From the NCBI GenBank assembly GCA_028874215.1, contig JAPPLF010000111.1:1-52806 (forward strand): a stretch of DNA of 52,806 bases, written 5' to 3'. Under the pieces are notes generated by a model. That model did not search any database. It was not told the DNA's origin and worked only from the letters and a program-made list of their open reading frames with translations. Source of the DNA: Acidobacteriota bacterium (GTDB lineage: Bacteria > Acidobacteriota > UBA6911 > RPQK01 > JAJDTT01). Positions 17,149 through 25,264 of the stretch are shown here, in pieces (the first letter of the stretch is position 1; each line of letters opens with the position of its first letter). The position numbers and the translations under genes were made by a program.

Positions 17149-18129
17149 ATGAGCCAAAGACTGAAGGTGCTGTTTCTCCCCTTACCCGGTTTGTTCGAGC
17201 GCTGGGGGTCCGAGCTCGTCGACGCCGTGACGAAGAATCACGACCTGCGCATTGCCGACTACGATCAGCCCCTGGCCCCGCAGTTCGAAGGCATCGACGC
17301 CGTCATCGATCATGGCGGATCGGTGGGAACCCGGGAGATGGTCGACCTGGCGGCGGCGGGCAAGGTCCAGCATTGGCAGATCCTTGGAACGGGGTTCGAC
17401 CACTTCGACCTGGAATACTGGAAGTCGAAGGGAATGCCGACCTCCAATTGCCCGGGAGCCTTCAGCGCCGTGGCCCTGGCCGACTGCGCCATGATGTTCA
17501 TCCTGATGCTGGCCCGCAGGTACCACGATTCGAAGGAGGTCCTCGACAGCGGCAAACTCTACAGGCCGATGGGCGCCGAAATGGAGGGTTGGAAGCTGGG
17601 CATTCTCGGCTTGGGGGCCAGCGGTATCGAGTTGGCGAAGCGCGCCCCGGGTTTCGGGATGAAGACTCTCGCCATCGACATCCGCGACGTCGGACCCGAT
17701 GAGGTGAGCGAGCTGGGACTGGAGTTCGCCGGGAAGCCGTCCGACATGGACGACGTCATCGCCCAATCGGACGTCGTCTCCCTGCATCTGCATCTCAACC
17801 GGGAGACCCGCCACATCATCAACGAGCGCCGGCTGAAGCTGATGAAGTCGTCCGCTTTCCTGGTCAACGTCTCCCGCGGAGAGCTGGTGGACGAGGCGGC
17901 CCTGGAGCAGGCCCTGGTGGAAGGCTGGATCGGCGGCGCCGGAATCGACGTTTTCAGCCAGGAACCGCCTGATCTGTCCGATGCCATTTTCCGATTGCCG
18001 AACGCCGTGACGACGCCTCACATCGCCGGGGTCACCGACGGCACCGCGCGCAAGCGGGCGGCGTGCGCCGCCGAGAACCTGGACCGGATCGCCGCGGGAC
18101 TGGAGCCGCTGTACCGGATCGACCAGTAA
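17149..18129 (+). CDS. D-2-hydroxyacid dehydrogenase family protein
   Basis: A 326-residue NAD(P)-dependent cytoplasmic dehydrogenase of the phosphoglycerate/glyoxylate reductase superfamily. The dinucleotide motif GLGASG is at 154-159. The catalytic set is complete: R243 in VSRGELVDE, E272 in FSQEP, and H291 in TPHIAG. Length is normal for the family. The substrate cannot be assigned; hydroxypyruvate, glyoxylate and other 2-oxoacids are possible. It is transcribed away from the minus-strand propeller operon across a gap of about 70 bases, so a divergent promoter region lies at 17077-17148. Confidence 0.88.
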   Translation: MSQRLKVLFLPLPGLFERWGSELVDAVTKNHDLRIADYDQPLAPQFEGIDAVIDHGGSVGTREMVDLAAAGKVQHWQILGTGFDHFDLEYWKSKGMPTSNCPGAFSAVALADCAMMFILMLARRYHDSKEVLDSGKLYRPMGAEMEGWKLGILGLGASGIELAKRAPGFGMKTLAIDIRDVGPDEVSELGLEFAGKPSDMDDVIAQSDVVSLHLHLNRETRHIINERRLKLMKSSAFLVNVSRGELVDEAALEQALVEGWIGGAGIDVFSQEPPDLSDAIFRLPNAVTTPHIAGVTDGTARKRAACAAENLDRIAAGLEPLYRIDQ

Positions 18130-18191
18130 CGGCCTCCGGGCCGACAGCCCCTGCCGGTTGTGGTCGCCGAATGACAGGCGTGGCGCCTTGC

Positions 18192-18965
18192 TTATTCCGC
18201 TTCGGCAAACAGTCCGGCAGCCGGCAGCCGGACCGAAAACCAGTCATCCCCTTCCTCAAACGAGATCCGTTTCTGAAAGGACGGCGGCGTCTTCCGGATC
18301 TCCTCGCAATGGTTCAGGTATTTGGCGATCTTCAATTGGAGCGGAATGGGCTGGACCGACCGTAGCGTCAGCTTCGCGGGCGCAAGCAGATCCCTGAAGT
18401 CCTCCAGCGAATAGTAGGCCACGTGTCCGGCCGATTCCCGCTCCGCGGCGGCGAACACGTCGTTGAGCATAGTTTGAAACCGCCCGGCTTCGGGTAGGAC
18501 CTCGACGATCAGATAGATCCCCTTCCTCTTGAGAATTCTCCTGACTTCCCGAAAATGGGCCGCCAGATCGGGATAGTGGTGGAGCGAGAATCGGCACACG
18601 GCAGAGTCGAATACGGAATCGGTAAATGGGAGTTCCGACTCCGTCGCCACGGCGAATCCGATGCTCCCGGTCCGGTCCAATTCCCTGGCCCTGGCGATGA
18701 CCTTGGGAGAGATGTCAAGTCCCCACACCGCGGCTTTCGGGAAGAGCCGCTTCATGTGCGACGCGACGATCCCGGTACCGCACCCGATGTCGACCAGTTT
18801 CGAATCCGGCGGCGCAGGCAACGATTGGAGCAGTCGCCGGGTCTGATCGTCATCCTGGATGGACGGCGGAGAAACGTCCCGGTAACGATCCAGCTCGGCT
18901 TCGAAGAAGCTCCGGCTTCGCTTGCGGATCTCGCCGGCCGTGCGGGGGTCGAGGGGTTCAGCCAC
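18192..18965 (-). CDS. Class I SAM-dependent methyltransferase
   Basis: A 257-residue cytoplasmic methyltransferase. Motif I is DIGCGTG at 59-65, followed by WGLDISPKVIARA (motif for the SAM ribose) and FDSAVCRFSLHHYPD, the usual UbiE/Methyltransf_11 pattern. The C-terminal third (EDFRDLLAPAKLTLRSVQPI) may contact the substrate, which cannot be predicted. It ends 62 bases from the convergent dehydrogenase and is followed upstream by the M24 peptidase gene on the same strand. Confidence 0.82.
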   Translation of the reverse strand: MAEPLDPRTAGEIRKRSRSFFEAELDRYRDVSPPSIQDDDQTRRLLQSLPAPPDSKLVDIGCGTGIVASHMKRLFPKAAVWGLDISPKVIARARELDRTGSIGFAVATESELPFTDSVFDSAVCRFSLHHYPDLAAHFREVRRILKRKGIYLIVEVLPEAGRFQTMLNDVFAAAERESAGHVAYYSLEDFRDLLAPAKLTLRSVQPIPLQLKIAKYLNHCEEIRKTPPSFQKRISFEEGDDWFSVRLPAAGLFAEAE

Positions 18966-18995
18966 CCTGTTGTTGCCGCGGATCAGTCACGGCCC

Positions 18996-20243
18996 TCAGC
19001 AGGGTATGTACGGCCGTGATCGATCCTGAGGCACCAGGTCGCGGCACCCGCCAGGCGTGATCACCAGGGAGCGCTCCATCTGGAGCGAACCGACGCCCGG
19101 AAGGAACATGGAGGCCTCCAGGTTCAGGACCATATTCTCTTCCAAGGGCATGTCCGAGGCCACGTCGACGCAGTCGTCGTTCACCCGCAACCCGTTGTCG
19201 GCCACGACGGTGGGATAGTCCCGGACGTCCAGACCGACCCCGTGGCCGTGGGGATAGGACGCGGTCAATTCCAGCTCTTCCAGGATCCGGAACATAGCCG
19301 CCGTGACGGCCGAGCAGCGGACGCCCGGCTTCATTGCACCAACCCCCGCGGCAACGCATTCACGCACTGCTTCGAACCGGCGCATCAGCGGATCGGACAA
19401 CTCCTTGAGAGCGAACGTGGTCCCCGTGTCCGAGAAGCAACGCCGGTAGATGCAACCGAAGTCCACCATCATGACGTCGTCCTCGCCCAGTGCGTAGTCC
19501 GGCTCGGTGGCCATGCCCAGCCCGCCGAGGCCGATGCAGAAGTGGTCGAAGTCGGCCCCCTCCCGGGCCGCCAGGACCCGGTAACGGTCATTCATCTCTC
19601 CCAGGGTCGTGCCCGGCCTCGTCTCCGACAGAACCTGAAACCCTGCCTCCTCGTTGATCTCTGCCGAGCGGGTCAGAAGACCGACCTCATAGTCGTTCTT
19701 GACCATCCGAATCAGCCGGATCAGGTTTGACGCGTCGAGCAGAGCGGCTCCGGGAAGAGCCCGGGCCAGCTCCTCCTTGCGGTCCGCAGTCAGGGCTTCC
19801 ATTTCAACACCGACGCGCCCACCGGTCAGGCCTCTTGCTTCCAGGATGTGCAACAGCGCCTCCAGGGAACTGGACGCCCGCGGCGGCTCCAGCAGCAGGT
19901 CGTGGATCCTGCGATAGTTGTCCGGCAAATCGCCCGAGGTGAGCGTGTCGTCCACGCCGGAGGCGCCGAAGACTTGGAGGTCGCGGACCCAGAGGTCCGC
20001 GCCGTTGACGGCGAAGAGAGGATTGAGCACCAGAGCCGGTTCCCCTTCCAGTGGAAAGACCGCGTAGCCGGGCAGCGCCAGGCTGGACGGGGCTCCCGGT
20101 TGCAGCATGTACCCCCGAATGGTGGGATCGAGCCAGCAAAAGTAGCCGGTGAAATAAGTGATGTTCAGATGGGACGCGGCGATCAGGGCGTCGAGGCCGC
20201 ACTCCCGCATGAAGCTCCTGGCCCGCTCCTGGTTGAAGAACAT
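18996..20243 (-). CDS. M24 family (Xaa-Pro-type) metallopeptidase
   Basis: A 415-residue peptidase-like protein with a creatinase-type N-terminal domain (about 1-175) and a pita-bread catalytic domain. All five metal ligands are present: D261 (MMVDFG), D272 (FSDTGT), H334 (HGHGVG), E376 (LNLEAS) and E390 (QMERSL). Members cleave Xaa-Pro bonds or related amides (creatinase, ectoine hydrolase), so the substrate is open. ATG at 20243 has GGAG 8 bases upstream. The frame stays open far beyond it, up to 21722, but that part lies inside the MFS gene in another frame and is a shadow. It is probably co-transcribed with the MFS transporter, which starts upstream on the same strand. Confidence 0.88.
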   Translation of the reverse strand: MFFNQERARSFMRECGLDALIAASHLNITYFTGYFCWLDPTIRGYMLQPGAPSSLALPGYAVFPLEGEPALVLNPLFAVNGADLWVRDLQVFGASGVDDTLTSGDLPDNYRRIHDLLLEPPRASSSLEALLHILEARGLTGGRVGVEMEALTADRKEELARALPGAALLDASNLIRLIRMVKNDYEVGLLTRSAEINEEAGFQVLSETRPGTTLGEMNDRYRVLAAREGADFDHFCIGLGGLGMATEPDYALGEDDVMMVDFGCIYRRCFSDTGTTFALKELSDPLMRRFEAVRECVAAGVGAMKPGVRCSAVTAAMFRILEELELTASYPHGHGVGLDVRDYPTVVADNGLRVNDDCVDVASDMPLEENMVLNLEASMFLPGVGSLQMERSLVITPGGCRDLVPQDRSRPYIPC

Positions 20244-20284
20244 GTTCAAGGCTCCGGGAGGTTCGGAATGATCGCGGTGAGGCG

Positions 20285-21628
20285 TTACTTCACGTTCCGG
20301 GTCCACGAACGGCCGATCTCTTCCAGGGACCGGCCCTTGGTCTCGGGCACCATCTTCCATCCGAAAATGACGGCGAAGATACAGACCGCCATGAAGATCC
20401 AGAACGCGTACGCCTCGGTCCCCAGGTCCTCCTTGAAGTAGGACATCATGGGGGGCAACACCTGGGCGCCGAGATACGCCGACACCCAGAGGCCCAGCGC
20501 CGCCACCTGCATGGCCTTCGCCCGCAGGTGCGTGGGAAAGATCTCGGACATGATCAACCAGGCCAGAGGCGCCAGGCTGATGACGTAGCCTCCCACCACC
20601 AGGAACATGGTGAGCAGGAGAAAAATCCCGGCCATGTCGTAGTAGAAGAAGATGCCCATGAGCAGGAACCCGACCGCCATGGCGATGGTCCCCGTCATCA
20701 ACAGCGGGCGCCTGCCGTAACGATCGACGGCCCAGAGTCCGATGCAGGTCCAGGTCAGGTTCCAGACGTTGACGATGATGGATTGCAGGATGGCGTCGGA
20801 GATGTTCTCGAAGCCCGCCCGCTGAAAGATGAGCGGAGTGTGGAACAGCAACGGACTGGTCCCACTCAACTGTTGCAGGACGGCCAGGGTCAAGGCAATG
20901 AGGAGGGCCGTTCTCATGCCCGGCTTGATCAGATCGCGGAAACTCCCCAATTTCTCCTTCAGCGACCGGGCGATCTCCTCCAGCTCCGCAGTGGCGTATG
21001 CGCTTCCGCCGATCCGGGTCAGCACCGCCCGGGCCTCCTCCTTCCGATTCACCTGGGCGAACCATCTGGGGCTCTCGGGGACGAACGCCAGGCCGATAAG
21101 CAGGATCACGATGGGGACCATCTCGGACGCGAACATCCAGCGCCATGAGCCGATCAGGGAGAGGTAGTAGGAGACGATGATGGAGGACAGCGAACCGACC
21201 ACGATGGCCACTTGGTTGACCAGAACCAGCCGCCCCCGCATCCGGGCCGGAGCCACCTCGGCGATGTACATGGGGGAAATGATGGAGGCCAGGCCCACGC
21301 CGACGCCGCCCACGATCCGGAAGATGTAGAACTCCGTCATGTTCCGGGGCAGCGCGGTCCCGATGGCCGAAATCCCGAACAGGATCGCGCAAAAGACGAG
21401 GGCCCTCTTCCGTCCCCAGCGATCGGTGAGGCCGCCTCCGAAGAGGGGACCGAGGATGCAGCCGATGACCGCGCTGCTGACGGCGAATCCCAGCCAGAAC
21501 GGACTCAGGGCGAACTCTTCCTTCAGGAAGAGGCTGGCGCCGGCGATGATGGAGAGGTCGTATCCGAAGATGAATCCGCCGACGGCCGCCACCAGAGCCA
21601 CACCGTAGAGATAGCGTGTTCGTACCAT
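20285..21628 (-). CDS. Sugar-porter family MFS transporter
   Basis: A 447-residue inner-membrane transporter with about twelve hydrophobic segments. Sugar-porter signatures are clear: GGLTDRWGRKR (65-75), PESPRW (183-188), DRYGRRPL after helix 8 and VPETKGRSLEEI near the C-terminus. It likely imports a sugar or polyol by proton symport; the solute is not predictable. ATG at 21628 is chosen because the conserved fold starts immediately after it; the frame also has a start at 21688. Pairing with the M24 peptidase suggests uptake and processing of one nutrient, which is inference. Confidence 0.87.
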   Translation of the reverse strand: MVRTRYLYGVALVAAVGGFIFGYDLSIIAGASLFLKEEFALSPFWLGFAVSSAVIGCILGPLFGGGLTDRWGRKRALVFCAILFGISAIGTALPRNMTEFYIFRIVGGVGVGLASIISPMYIAEVAPARMRGRLVLVNQVAIVVGSLSSIIVSYYLSLIGSWRWMFASEMVPIVILLIGLAFVPESPRWFAQVNRKEEARAVLTRIGGSAYATAELEEIARSLKEKLGSFRDLIKPGMRTALLIALTLAVLQQLSGTSPLLFHTPLIFQRAGFENISDAILQSIIVNVWNLTWTCIGLWAVDRYGRRPLLMTGTIAMAVGFLLMGIFFYYDMAGIFLLLTMFLVVGGYVISLAPLAWLIMSEIFPTHLRAKAMQVAALGLWVSAYLGAQVLPPMMSYFKEDLGTEAYAFWIFMAVCIFAVIFGWKMVPETKGRSLEEIGRSWTRNVK

Positions 21629-21699
21629 GGGTGAGGAGTATAAGCTCGCAACTGGCGAAAGTCGCGTATGGAGCCATGAATACAGCACGGGTTGTCGAC

Positions 21700-21729
21700 T
21701 TGATCTGAATTCCGATTGTCAATGATAAT
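21700..21729 (+). promoter_or_regulatory. Candidate sigma-70-type promoter for the VOC-SDR operon
   Basis: TTGATC at 21700-21705 and GATAAT at 21724-21729 are 18 bases apart. TG directly before ATAAT adds some support. It lies about 96 bases before the VOC start, in the divergent gap. The -35 match is only 4 of 6. Confidence 0.3.
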
Positions 21730-21825
21730 CGCCCCGTTCTGAGGCGAGGATGACCGGGCGATCAAACTCCGGCAGAGTTCCTGAGCAGCCTGACCGAAAC
21801 AAGTTCCCAGCCAGGAGGATTGGAT

Positions 21826-22287
21826 ATGGAATGGGTAAGGAATCTGGACCACGTGGCGGTCACCGTCAGCGATCTGGACCGTTCACTCAAATTCTACTGT
21901 GACGTGCTCGGCTTCAAGGAGGTGGAGCGGCACCGGCTGGAAGGGAAGGAAATCTCCCAGATGGCAGCCAAGGAGAACGTGGTGATGCAGGTGGTTCGGC
22001 TGGCCATTCCGGAAACGCCCGGGATTCTTGTGGACCTTCAGCTTTACGTCGACCCCCCGGGCGAGAACTCCAATGCCGTACTGGGCATGTCCAACCAGGG
22101 GCACTTCTGCTTCGGGGTGAAGGACATGGATCGAGCCTACCGGGAACTCACCGAAGCGGGAGTGGAGTTCGTCTCCGCGCCGGTGGTCTTCGACCTGGGA
22201 GACGATTGGGAGTATGGCGCCCTCAAGGTGGTTTTCTTCAAGGATCCGGATGGATTTGTACTTGAGTTGATGGAGTTCACTGACTGA
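21826..22287 (+). CDS. VOC (glyoxalase/dioxygenase) family protein
   Basis: A 153-residue single-unit vicinal-oxygen-chelate protein. NLDHVAVTVSDLDRSLKFYC opens the first beta-alpha-beta-beta-beta module, and GHFCFGVKDMDRAYREL opens the second. Metal-ligand candidates are the His of DHVAV, the His of GHFCF and the Glu of VLELMEF near the end. Family members are glyoxalases, epimerases, dioxygenases or resistance proteins, so the reaction is open. ATG at 21826 has AGGAGG 7 bases upstream. The SDR gene follows after 31 bases on the same strand, so the two probably form one operon. Confidence 0.85.
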   Translation: MEWVRNLDHVAVTVSDLDRSLKFYCDVLGFKEVERHRLEGKEISQMAAKENVVMQVVRLAIPETPGILVDLQLYVDPPGENSNAVLGMSNQGHFCFGVKDMDRAYRELTEAGVEFVSAPVVFDLGDDWEYGALKVVFFKDPDGFVLELMEFTD

Positions 22288-22318
22288 AGCCAGGACTCGA
22301 ACAGGAGAGCGCACCACC

Positions 22319-23119
22319 ATGGCCAGATATTCGGAAATCGAAGGGAAAAGCGCGTTGGTCACCGGAGGCGGACGCAGCATCGGCCGGGCCATCGCGTTGC
22401 GCCTAGCCCGGGAAGGGGCTCAGGTAGCCGTAGCGGACATCGACCAGGACGGCGCCGAATCCGTTGCTGCGGAGATCCGTTCCGCCGGCGGCGAGGCGGT
22501 GGGCCTGCAGGCGGACGTGACGTCATTCGGAGACGTCGACGCCATGATCGGTGCGACGGTCGAGGCCTTCGGCAAGCTGGACATCCTGGTGGCCAATGCC
22601 GGAATCGGCATCGTCGCTCCCCTGATCGACACCGACGAAGCAAGCTGGGACCGCCTGATGGCCGTCAACGCCAAGGGGGTCTTCCTCTGTTGCACTGCGG
22701 CGGGCCGGCAGATGATCCGGCAGGGGCACGGCGGACGGATCGTCATCAACGCCTCGGGGGCCGGCAAGATCGCGCCGGGGAAGAACACTCCGCTGGGAGC
22801 CTACGCCGCCAGCAAGCACGCTGCCATCGGGTTCGGGAAGCAACTGGGCCTGGAGCTGTCCGATCATCAGATCCTGGTCAACAGCATCTGCGGCGGCATC
22901 ATCGACACGCCCATGTGGGACCTGATCGACCGGGAGACCGCCAAGATTTTGGACGTTCCCGAGGGTTCCGTGAAGGCGGGAGCCGTGGACAGCATTCCGC
23001 TGGGCCGGATTCAGCAACCGGAGGACATGGCCAACGTGGTGGCGTTCCTCTGCTCCGACGACGCCGCGTACATTACATCCAGCGCCATGAATGTCGAGGG
23101 CGGGTTGCTGCCGTACTAA
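22319..23119 (+). CDS. SDR family oxidoreductase; host gene of the inserted cassette
   Basis: A 266-residue classical short-chain dehydrogenase: TGGGRSIG (15-22) for NAD(P), NAG (93-95), catalytic S146, and Y162-x-x-x-K166. It probably oxidises or reduces a sugar, polyol or hydroxyacid. The last 108 bases of this gene (23012-23119) recur at 25060-25167 after the ATPase/MAD4-like cassette. The present 3' end may therefore have arrived with the cassette, leaving the original end stranded downstream. The reading frame here is intact, so the enzyme should be functional. Confidence 0.9.
   Translation: MARYSEIEGKSALVTGGGRSIGRAIALRLAREGAQVAVADIDQDGAESVAAEIRSAGGEAVGLQADVTSFGDVDAMIGATVEAFGKLDILVANAGIGIVAPLIDTDEASWDRLMAVNAKGVFLCCTAAGRQMIRQGHGGRIVINASGAGKIAPGKNTPLGAYAASKHAAIGFGKQLGLELSDHQILVNSICGGIIDTPMWDLIDRETAKILDVPEGSVKAGAVDSIPLGRIQQPEDMANVVAFLCSDDAAYITSSAMNVEGGLLPY
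23012..23119 (+). repeat. Direct repeat, inner copy: 3' end of the SDR gene
   Basis: 108 bases, from CAGCAACCGG to the TAA stop, match 25060-25167 with 7 differences. Sequence before and after the pair is unrelated between the two copies. This copy is part of the intact SDR gene. Confidence 0.92.
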
Positions 23120-23121
23120 CG

Positions 23122-24381
23122 ATGATCACGTTCATCGAAGCTCTGAATTACCGTTGCCTGCGGTATATTTCCAGACCACTCGACTCTTTCCACGTTCTGG
23201 TCGGCCCCAATGCCTCAGGCAAATCGACGTTCCTGGACGTCGTGGCATTTCTGCAGGAGGTCGTGTCCGATGGTCTGGAGGACGCTCTATCGAACCGGGC
23301 CTCAAATCCTGAGGAGCTGCTCTTTCGAAGGCAAGGTGAAGGCTTCGAGCTCGCGATCGAGGCCCGAATTCCCGAAGACATTCGTCGTCAAACGGCGCGA
23401 AAGGAATTGGACACGGCAAGGTACGAAGTGGCGATTGGTTTCGACGAGACCCAGCGCCGCTTCGAATTCAAGTCCGAGACTTTTCGGCTGAAAAAGGCGG
23501 CTGTCGTCAATCCGCAGCGCCCCCTACTCTTCCCAATGTCAGCTATACCTCCCCGTTCGCTGGTAACTCGCAAGGGTCAGAGCCAGGAGAGGCTTGTAAT
23601 CTCGAAGGTGCCGGGGGGAAACGACAACTTCTACAGCGAAATCTATGCCAGGCCGGGCAAGGGCTGGGCACCTTCTTTCAAGCTGGGACCACACAGGTCC
23701 GCTTTGGGCAACCTACCAGCAGACGAGAAATCGTTCCCTGTGGCCACTTGGTTTCGGGAGCTGTTGAACACCGGAGTTCAACGATTCGTCCTCAACAGTC
23801 TTCAGATCAAGCGCCCGAGCCCCCCCCAACGGGTCAAGGGTTTTCTGCCGGATGGATCCAATCTGCCTTGGGTGATCGCCCATCTGAGGGAACAGGATCC
23901 GGGACGTTACAAGTCCTGGATCTCTCATCTTCAAACTGCCCTCACCGACTTCAAGGAAATCACGACTGTGGAACGGCCCGAAGACAAACACTGCTACATG
24001 GTTTTTGGATATGAAGGGGGAGTGGCAGTGCCGTCCTGGCTTGTTTCAGACGGCACCCTCCGGCTGGCCGCGCTGACGCTACCTGCCTATCTCAACAATA
24101 TAAGGGGAGTCTATCTGATCGAAGAGCCTGAAAACGGAATCCATCCGGGTGCGATTTCGACCGTCTACGATTCCCTTTCGTCGGTGTATGGAGCACAAGT
24201 CCTGCTCGCAACTCACTCCACGGTAATTTTGAACGCAGCTCGTGCAAGCGACGTTCTCTGTTTTGCTAAGGACGAAGCCGGATCAACGGACATTGTACTG
24301 GGCGCCGAACATCCCCGGCTTAGAGAGTGGCGCGGCGAAACCAGTCTCGGCGCGTTGCTCGCATCGGGGATTTTGGGTTGA
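23122..24381 (+). CDS. AAA/SMC-type ATPase of a putative defence pair (MAD3-like)
   Basis: A 419-residue ATPase of the AAA_21/OLD-like type. Walker A GPNASGKST is at 28-36, a signature-like LVSDGTLRLAAL follows at about 307, Walker B is YLIEEPENGIHPG from about 331, and the H-switch ATHS is at 363-366. The body between is a short helical arm rather than a long coiled coil. ATPases of this class drive partner effectors in anti-phage systems such as PARIS and MADS. The start lies 2 bases after the SDR stop, so it depends on the SDR operon for transcription. The stop overlaps the TTG of the MAD4-like gene by four bases. Base composition looks less GC-rich than the flanks. Confidence 0.8.
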   Translation: MITFIEALNYRCLRYISRPLDSFHVLVGPNASGKSTFLDVVAFLQEVVSDGLEDALSNRASNPEELLFRRQGEGFELAIEARIPEDIRRQTARKELDTARYEVAIGFDETQRRFEFKSETFRLKKAAVVNPQRPLLFPMSAIPPRSLVTRKGQSQERLVISKVPGGNDNFYSEIYARPGKGWAPSFKLGPHRSALGNLPADEKSFPVATWFRELLNTGVQRFVLNSLQIKRPSPPQRVKGFLPDGSNLPWVIAHLREQDPGRYKSWISHLQTALTDFKEITTVERPEDKHCYMVFGYEGGVAVPSWLVSDGTLRLAALTLPAYLNNIRGVYLIEEPENGIHPGAISTVYDSLSSVYGAQVLLATHSTVILNAARASDVLCFAKDEAGSTDIVLGAEHPRLREWRGETSLGALLASGILG

Positions 24382-24986
24382 AGGATCTGGTCATCCTCGC
24401 CGCCGACAAGGACCTGAAATTTGCATTGGAGGGATTGCTGGCGAGACCCGAAGCCTTGGGAATTCGAGCCATCGAAAAAGACGTTTTTGTGGAGCCGGAG
24501 CACGATCCCGCGTGTGCGCTGCGAGGCGTCGAGTTCCTCAGAACCTTCGCAAAACAGTACCGCCACGGACTCCTCATTTTCGACCATGAAGGCAGTGGCC
24601 GGGAACAACAAACGCGGGAACAACTACAAGACGGCCTCAACCGGGCTCTCGACTATATCTGGGGTGATGGCAACGCTCGTGCGATCGTGATCGCGCCCGA
24701 GTTGGAAGCTTGGGTGTGGAGCCCATCGCCGCATGTCGCTGCAATTACAGGTTGGGGAACCCGGCAACCGGGACTTCATCGCTGGCTGGTGCATGAAGGA
24801 TGGTTGCGAAAAGGCGAGGTCAAACCGGCCCGGCCCAAGGAAGCGTTTCAAGCGGCGCTGCGGCAAGCGCGACAACCGCGGAGTGCGTCCTTGTATCGAC
24901 AGCTCGCCGAACGTGTTTCTCTGCGAGATTGTGAGGATGACGCATTCCGTGAATTCAGGGACGTGCTGAGAACCTGGTTTTCATGA
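24378..24986 (+). CDS. MAD4-like effector or partner of the ATPase
   Basis: A 202-residue protein. Acidic, possibly metal-binding clusters are visible: LAADKD (7-12), FDHEGSG (68-74) and PELEAWVW (107-114), an arrangement recalling Toprim or DUF4276-like partner proteins of defence ATPases. From memory the sequence resembles proteins named methylation-associated defence system MAD4, but I could not run a search. The start TTG at 24378 overlaps the ATPase stop by four bases (TTGA) and has GGGGA upstream; GTG at 24327 is an alternative with a longer overlap. No methyltransferase or other MADS gene is nearby, so this would be a stand-alone two-gene form. Role as nuclease effector is inference. 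Confidence 0.65.
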   Translation: MKDLVILAADKDLKFALEGLLARPEALGIRAIEKDVFVEPEHDPACALRGVEFLRTFAKQYRHGLLIFDHEGSGREQQTREQLQDGLNRALDYIWGDGNARAIVIAPELEAWVWSPSPHVAAITGWGTRQPGLHRWLVHEGWLRKGEVKPARPKEAFQAALRQARQPRSASLYRQLAERVSLRDCEDDAFREFRDVLRTWFS

Positions 24987-25059
24987 CCAGCAGATCACCG
25001 AACTGAACCGGGAGCGACCAGAGCTCGCTATGGCAAGTGAGCCATTTGCAATTCTCACC

Positions 25060-25167
25060 CAGCAACCGGAGGACATGGCCAACGTGGTGGCGTTCCTCTG
25101 CTCCGACGACGCTGCGTAGATAACGTCCAGCGCCATGAACGTCGAGGGCGGGTTGCTGCCGTATTGA
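25060..25167 (+). pseudogene. Direct repeat, outer copy: stranded 3' end of an SDR gene
   Basis: 108 bases equal to 23012-23119 except at 7 sites. Six are codon third positions; five of these are silent, and one turns TAC into an in-frame TAG (25117-25119). The seventh swaps the stop TAA for TGA. The fragment has no start and no upstream gene body. The pattern says both copies diverged while coding, so this is a displaced gene end rather than freshly copied DNA. Confidence 0.9.
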
Positions 25168-25214
25168 TCTTCGGTGGACCCGTTGGGTGGCCGGGGTGGT
25201 GTTGGTTCGGAGTC

Positions 25215-25233
25215 CGGCGGCTGGAGACCGCCG
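25215..25233 (+). repeat. Short hairpin repeat, copy 6
   Basis: CGGCGG (25215-25220) pairs with CCGCCG (25228-25233) around CTGGAGA, followed by TTCC. It lies in the gap between the stranded SDR end and the ABC genes. Confidence 0.7.
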
Positions 25234-25241
25234 TTCCTGTT

Positions 25242-25260
25242 CGGCGGTCGGAGACCGCCG
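25242..25260 (+). repeat. Short hairpin repeat, copy 7
   Basis: CGGCGGTC pairs perfectly with GACCGCCG around a GGA loop (25250-25252), followed by CCCC. It is 8 bases after copy 6, the same spacing as between copies 4 and 5 near 5600. Confidence 0.72.
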
Positions 25261-25264
25261 CCCC

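Noticed and set aside
20244-21722. N-terminal half of a 908-codon frame fused to the M24 peptidase
   Set aside because: It overlaps the MFS gene in another frame, and the peptidase has its own ATG and GGAG at 20243.
22690-23121. 144-residue N-terminal extension of the ATPase
   Set aside because: It lies inside the SDR gene in a different frame; the ATPase fold begins at MITFIEALNY (23122).
23122-24986. Classical transposon around the ATPase/MAD4 cassette
   Set aside because: No transposase or integrase, no inverted repeats and no short target duplication; the repeats are coding gene ends.
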